Shown here piece after piece: positions 58,866 to 64,000 of a DNA stretch of 64,000 nt. Below the pieces are notes generated by a model. It did not search any database and had not been told where the DNA came from. It worked only from the letters and a program-made list of their open reading frames with translations. This stretch comes from Camellia lanceoleosa (Eukaryota > Streptophyta > Magnoliopsida > Ericales > Theaceae): NCBI GenBank assembly GCA_025200525.1, contig CM045761.1:101346182-101410181 (forward strand), written 5' to 3'. A program made the position numbers and the translations under genes. Positions within the stretch are counted from its first letter, which is position 1. Each line of letters opens with the position of its first letter.

Positions 58866-59027
58866 TTAGCCATTCGCTTTGAAAGTGTGGCCATTCTTTG
58901 GATCTTGCACCTCAACGACACCATAAATAAATGCCTCCACAACCACAAAGGGACCATCCCATCTTGATCTAAGCTTACCCGAAAAGAGTTTCAATTTTGA
59001 GTTAAAAAGCCACACTTTTTGGCCGGG
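58866..59027 (-). pseudogene. C-terminal fragment of Athila-like pol (integrase end)
   Basis: PGQKVWLFNSKLKLFSGKLR and SRWDGPFVV and VEVQDPKNGHTFKANG fit the conserved tail of Athila-type integrases. The fragment starts abruptly at the border of the Ogre-like LTR at 59028, so the insertion cut the gene. It ends in a stop at 58866. Confidence 0.85.
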
Positions 59028-59695
59028 TGTAGACATCTCATTTTTGACCGTCCTCAAGACTTGGACATCACCATTGGAACACCCGGTGATCATCCATGTT
59101 CGTGTTCGTTTAGAGTTCCCAGAGGCCTCGGCTGCGCGCCTTGCCTTAGGATCTCTCAACTAGTTTGTTTTGTGTTTGGTTTTGCACCAAATGCTTGTGC
59201 TTTTGCTTTGAGGGGTAGGGAATGGCTTGTTGGCCATCCCCACACCCCACCAGCCTTCCCTTTTCCTCACCGACCATTCATTGTTTCCACCGGCCATGGT
59301 TTCTTGATACCAATGGTCGGTCGGCACTTTATGTGGCCGGCCGGCACTTTGTTTGGCCAGTGACCTCTTTTGCTGGCCGGTATGCACCTTTTGCACCCTT
59401 CAGGCATGGTGCATGCCAGCTGTGCCAGCTAGAATGCACCAACACTCTTCCCCGTACATAGTGTGGTTGTTATGCACCTTTTGCACCCTTTTGGTCAAAG
59501 CTTCCTCAAGAAGCTTCCCAGCTGTCAAAGCTTCCTCAAGAAGCCTCCCCCCCTTTGTCCCTTTTTACCCTTTTTTGTTTGGCTTCTTGAAGAAGCTTCA
59601 AGCTTTGTATTGCCTATATAAGACCTCCTCCTCCTCCATTGTTAGGGTTAGAACAAAAAAAACCAGAGCTTATACATATATACATTTGCCATATA

Positions 59696-59744
<49 letters not shown>

Positions 59745-62700
59745 ATCCTTGTGTGTGTTTGGAAGCCCAAAAAGTGTGTTTTGACCTTGGTTTTGCACTA
59801 ATACACACACCATTACACCATACTTCGACCTTGAGAGGCTTTGAGAGTTTGTTTTTGAGTTTTTGGACTGATTTTGACTAGAGGAAAGTGGCTGACCTTG
59901 CTGGTCATCAAGGGTTCTTCAAGGGTAATCTTTTCACTTTAGATTCCCCAATCTTGCACTAGATTTTTTCCTATCTTGCATACTGATTTAAGCTTTGTGT
60001 ATAACTAAAAAAAGTCTTATATTTACATGCTTGAGATACTTCATTAAGGTTGTTTTGGTGTTGGGGGTCGATCTCCGCCTCTTAGGCCTTATTTGGCCCT
60101 TTTTGTGCCTTCCTTTTTGAGCTTTGGTTGCCTTTGTGTATAGGTCTTCTCACCACTGAAATCCAGTGGATTTTCAGTGGTGAAGAAGGGGTTTTGAGGT
60201 CTTTCATAGGGGAAGGACACCTCTCTCCCTTTATCTCTCTTGTGTCCTTGTTTTTGGCTCATAAGGGTAGCATACATGATTAGTTGTTCTTGGCTTCATT
60301 TCAGAGGTTTTTGAGTGTTATTGGGTCATAATATGCCTCTGTTTTTGGTTGGATTCCTAGCCCCTTGCATGCTTAGTATACTTGCTTTGTACTCCTTTAT
60401 TTGGCCTAGAAATACATCATACATGTAACCCACCATGCCCTCATGTTTTGGCCTAACTTTGTGAAGTTCTTAGCCATGTCTTACCATGCTTGAGGTCTGT
60501 TGGGTGCTGTTTTGACCATATTTTCCATGTTTGGTGTAGCCTCTTTGCATTTGGGCTTATGAGCCTTGAAGGTGTGAGTCATAAGCATGTTTTAATTGGG
60601 TCATTTCAGTGCTTTGGAATCCTTTCTCATGATATTTCAGTCCCTAATCCATGCTTGTATGCCTACCTTTAACATCTCTTTCATGCCTTGAAGAGTTGGC
60701 CTTTATGCCCTAGTCTTAGGTCTATTGGTTTGCATGGTTGCTTGGTATGTTAACATCATCACTTTAGTACCTTTGGCCACTGTTTATGGCAAGGCTGAGG
60801 TCTGCCCTTTATGGTTTAAGTCCGCCATTACATGTTTGTTAGATGTTTATTGCATATTTGACTCATTATGTGTTACCATGTGCTAGTCTCATCGCGTATC
60901 CGTCCATGTTTATTACATTGCATGTTGCATTGCATTGCATTTGGCATGCCTTGCTTACTTAGCTTCATATTGCATTTTCAAGCCAAGTTGGTACATATGC
61001 ATTGCATTGTTTGGTTTGGGGTGTCAAGCCAAACTTGAGGGGTGAGGAGTGTTTGTACTTCAAGTGACAAAACACGTCTCAACTCTCGATCGTCAAGCCC
61101 CTTGACCCCAACATGATAGGGTGTTGGCATTCATCTCTTCTTTGTTGCATGCATCTTTACATTAAATAGCAAACTTGACCTCTTAGGCCATCACGCGTAA
61201 TTGATGGCCCGAAAGTCGAGGGCCATGCTCCTTTGAGTCCATTGCATGATGGGGAGTGTGGCCATGCTTACATTTGCTTGAAATTCCATGCCATACACTG
61301 CTTGCCCTCTGTTGCTGTCAAAACTGACTCCTGTAGGAAGTTTTGGTCGGCCGGCCATCTCTAGTGCCGACCGGCCATCAATGAATGGCCGATAGCTTCA
61401 TCAGTGGCCGGTGGCTATTTCCCATGGCCGGTGGCCATTCCTCTCAGCCGGTGGTGCTCTACAGTGTGCATAGAATCTGTCTTAAGACTGGTGTAGTCCT
61501 CAGCGGAGCTAGGCAGTAAAAACAGAGGCATTAATGCTATGGCAGCGAGTTTTCGAGCGAGGCAAGTTAAGCATGCATCATTCGCGCATTCCGAGGCAGA
61601 GCTGTGGCAGTCTCTTTAAGCTTCATATTTAATTCATTTTGTAATTAATTTGTTAATTAATTAGGAGTTTGTAATAATTAATTTAGTATTATTTATTCGG
61701 ACTGTATTATTCTTTCGGTCCCTCCATGCGAGGGCAATTATGTAATAAGTGTATGTGAGTGTGCGTATGTCTTCCAACCCCCACTTCTTTCCTCCCTTTT
61801 ACTTACCTACTTTCAATGGTTAGTATTAGGGCATATTTAATTTAGCATACCTTATGCTATGCATGCGTGCATCCATACATTTGTCTTGCATGTACCGAGC
61901 TCGGTGCATCATACTAACTGCATTGTATTTCAATTCCAAGTTGAGTACATGTTAGTTGTAGCATCATCATACGCCATCTAGAATAGCCGAGCCTATTGTA
62001 GTTGCATCTTGCATGTGTTGCATTAGCCATCTTAACATGAACTAGGATCATGCATTGATTACTAACTAGTTTCTGTTTTGGCTTGGAGTACTAGGTAAGC
62101 TTTTATGCTTTAGCATCCTTGCATGCATGTGAGTGTTTGCCATGACAGCATGCTTGCCATGAGGCTAATTGCTTATGTGATATAACTGCCTGAATGCCTG
62201 TGGGTGGAGGTTAGGTTACTTAAATTGGAGCAATGCATTGAATGCAAGTTTTAAGTCCACTTGAGGGTGGCAAAATTCATGTCTTAGCCTACTTGCGGGT
62301 AGCACCATCAAACCATTTTCAAAATAAACAAACATGAAATGTTTTGTTCCAATTTAGGTGACTTAGTCTATACTTGTTTGCTGTGCGCATCACGTAATAA
62401 ATCTAGGCTAATAACCGGAATAAGAATGCATAATGTTTTCAAAACTAGATATCATGGTTAGTAGAGGCCGATCTTTGATCGGGCGAGCGAGGGTGCTCAT
62501 AACTGACCTTCCCCAATCGTACCCAAGTTCCCGAGCCGAGGCAACTTTGGTGATGATGGACACGTGGCCTTTGGCACCGAGTCAGGGTTTCCTAAATTCC
62601 CCCAAAATAAAATATTTAGGTGGCGACTCTGTATCTGGCAAAGCAGTCCATGTTTGGCACTTCTTTCAAAAATCTGTTTTCTCAAAACGATTTGCCAGAT

Positions 62701-62785
62701 TTGGACTCTTTGGTTCAGATTAAGAACCGTGACAAAATTGAGTCCGAACTGTAACCCAGTGAGGTCCCCTCGCGAGCTTGTTACA
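59028..62785 (+). repeat. 5' LTR of the Ogre-like element, 3.76 kb
   Basis: Starts TGTAGACATCTCATTTTTGACC and ends GAGCTTGTTACA. It has many GGCCGG words, a (TC)n tract at 59695-59744 and a TATA box at 59614. Its U5 end is homologous, in inverted orientation, to the left end of the solo LTR at 31428. Short open frames inside it are not genes. Confidence 0.85.
59502..59622 (+). promoter_or_regulatory. TATA box with upstream GAA/TTC arrays in the Ogre-like LTR
   Basis: CTATATAAG at 59614-59622 precedes a leader-like stretch. Upstream lie TTCCTCAAGAAGCTTCC at 59502, TTCCTCAAGAAGCC at 59532 and GGCTTCTTGAAGAAGCTTC at 59581. Alternating GAA and TTC units resemble gapped heat-shock elements. The TATA box is likely; the heat-shock reading is an inference. 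Confidence 0.5.
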
Positions 62786-62790
62786 GTTTC

Positions 62791-62807
62791 TGGCGACTCT
62801 GCTGGGG
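62791..62807 (+). other. Primer-binding site of the Ogre-like element
   Basis: TGGCGACTCTGCTGGGG lies five bases after the LTR end. It would pair with a tRNA ending AGAGTCGCCA. A tRNA-Arg primer is reported for Ogre elements. It does not match the tRNA-Arg(TCT) at 3120-3192, whose encoded 3' end differs. Confidence 0.7.
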
Positions 62808-63507
62808 AAATTAGAGAACTTGACTCGAACTCGTGATATCTTGTTTTGACTACACTTATGTGTTTCTTTGCATTGCATGTGCATTGGTGCACCTAGGACA
62901 CTGTGTTGGCCATCTACTATTCCTGAGCGGTTTGCCGGAGGCTTGACTTTGTCAAAGCATGCCATAAGGCTGACCGGTTGTGGGCTCTGCCAGTATGGGA
63001 ACACAAACCCCGGTTTTATCAGGGCACCCTTTTGACCATTCGACCTAGTGCATATTCAGAATCCGTAGTGACCATTCCAAACTAGGACAGGTTGCTTACC
63101 CGATCATAGGTTGTTTGAAACCGTTGCGTGCGTAGTGAAACCTTAGCTCCTGAGAAAATAGGACAGGGAAACCCTACCCCAACATAGGGGTGTTTTGGCT
63201 CTCTTTTACATGCTATGTGCTTTTAAAATGTGTCTCTATAGGGAATGCATGTATCAGTTTGCAAGTCTGGATATCAACCTTGCGAGCATCAACATTTGGG
63301 AAATCAGTTTTACCTGAGGGAATCAGTTTTTGGGACAGTTTGGAAACAGTGATCAGTGATTAAAGAAACAGTACATTTAGCTTGTTGGCAATTTGTTATA
63401 TCCAGCTGTGTGTTGTGTTTATTCTACGTTGTTACGCTGTCCGATTGTCTGTTTATTTATACGCTTTATTTATCTTTTTACTAGATAGTCGAGCACAATT
63501 GCTTCTG

Positions 63508-63866
63508 ACCCAGTAGATATTCCCCAAGCACTTTGGACTAGAGGACGTCGACTCCACCGATCTGAGGATCTGGTAGACGGACAACCAATGTACCACTCTC
63601 TACCTCCGGTTACTAGACAAAGGACAGTTAGGCAGAGGACATCAGTTCAGCAGTCAGTTCAGAGGGCCTTATCTACCCCACCCGAATATAGTAGGGATCA
63701 GGATTCTGCTTCTCCCACAGAAAGGGAACATATATCGATAATTCAGTCAGAGCAGAACAGTATGGCCAGCTTAGAGGAAATGGTACGCCAGCTTCAGGAG
63801 AGCATGAAAATGATGCAGCGGGGCTTGTCGACAGGCGAGTTTGCCAGCGGCGAGCCACGGTTATGA
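63508..63866 (+). pseudogene. N-terminal gag region of the Ogre-like element
   Basis: An open stretch reads SDPVDIPQALWTRGRR, then a Gln/Thr/Ser-rich part, and ends in a short helix ASLEEMVRQLQESMKMMQRG. A helix of this kind is common before the gag domain of Tat/Ogre elements. A TGA at 63864 ends the frame. The start codon is unclear; an upstream TAG at about 63483-63490 limits it. Weak but consistent with the position after the primer site. Confidence 0.45.
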
Positions 63867-64000
63867 ATGAACAAGCGAGTTAATCGTGAGGTTACAACAA
63901 AGCAGACATCGCCGCGATAAGTTCCTCCCCCACCAGGAGTTCCAACCCTCGAGGAGACAACTAATGTTCAGAATGATACGGATATTCCCACAGGACCACC

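Larger units (their letters stand above)
52910..59027 (-). mobile_element. Athila-like Ty3/gypsy element, 3' half only
   Basis: Minus-strand order from right to left: the C-terminal end of pol (59027-58866), a long non-coding part, an env-like ORF (56743-55430), more non-coding sequence, a polypurine tract GTTGAGGGA, and the 3' LTR (53987-52910). A long spacer and an extra ORF after pol are the Athila layout. The gag, most of pol and the 5' LTR are missing because an Ogre-like LTR begins at 59028 inside pol; the rest may lie beyond the window. Confidence 0.8.
59028..64000 (+). mobile_element. Ogre-like Ty3/gypsy element, 5' part, running off the window
   Basis: LTR 59028-62785, primer-binding site at 62791, an untranslated leader, then the beginning of gag near 63.5 kb. 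The large LTR starting TGTAGACA and the TGGCGACTCTGCTGGGG primer site are typical of the Tat/Ogre group. It is inserted in an Athila-like pol gene. The left flank is CCGGG; the matching duplication would be to the right of the window. Confidence 0.85.

Noticed and set aside
59019..59881. Plus-strand frames in the Ogre-like LTR, including one rich in SLSLSL
   Set aside because: They lie in LTR sequence; the Ser/Leu run is the translated (TC)n tract.

Overview
The window is plant nuclear DNA, almost certainly an angiosperm and probably a eudicot. Evidence: an intron-rich rhomboid-like gene with GT-AG introns, a nuclear tRNA-Arg with a Pol III terminator, plant-type Ty1/copia and Ty3/gypsy retrotransposons (Tat, Athila-like and Ogre-like), a plant LINE with a C-terminal RNase H, and many small TIR/foldback elements. 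I cannot name the species. One host protein gene and one tRNA gene are supported; nearly all the rest is transposable-element sequence of several ages in AT-rich spacers.

Left part (1-17.9 kb): the 3' end of a copia-type LTR (1-657), AT-rich non-autonomous elements, tRNA-Arg(TCT) on the minus strand (3120-3192), then a six-exon gene on the minus strand (4579-8857) for an atypical rhomboid-like membrane protein. This protein keeps the serine region but lacks the catalytic histidine, so it is probably a pseudoprotease of the KOMPEITO/RBL8 type. Its first intron holds a 1-kb TIR element and a MITE lies just upstream. From 9.7 to 17.4 kb there is a chain of non-autonomous DNA elements: a MULE-like element with an 8-bp duplication, a Pack-MULE-like element whose termini hold inverted arrays of a 22-27 bp repeat and whose centre holds a captured terminal exon, a foldback MITE, and a hAT-like element with an exact 8-bp duplication.

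Middle (17.9-48.7 kb): a complete L1-type LINE on the minus strand with an 18-bp target duplication. Its ORF2 keeps one frame over 1,374 codons but has ten nonsense codons. Next is a three-level retrotransposon nest. A Ty1/copia element (25578-48737, duplication ATATT) was entered by a giant gypsy LTR now left as a solo LTR (31428-46838, duplication GTCGT). That LTR was entered by a full Tat-lineage gypsy element (33008-44842, duplication AAATT, 742-bp LTRs). The Tat element carries gag-pol on the minus strand and an antisense, intron-containing extra ORF on the plus strand.

Right part (48.7-64 kb): foldback MITEs, a textbook MULE foldback element with an exact 9-bp duplication (51735-52360), the 3' half of an Athila-like gypsy element on the minus strand with an env-like ORF, and an Ogre-like element inserted in the Athila pol gene. 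The Ogre-like element has a 3.76-kb LTR, a PBS and the start of gag, and runs off the window. The elements show a relative order of insertion, point-mutation decay dominated by transitions in the Tat LTRs, and an odd habit: each LTR family is sprinkled with its own short GC-rich word.
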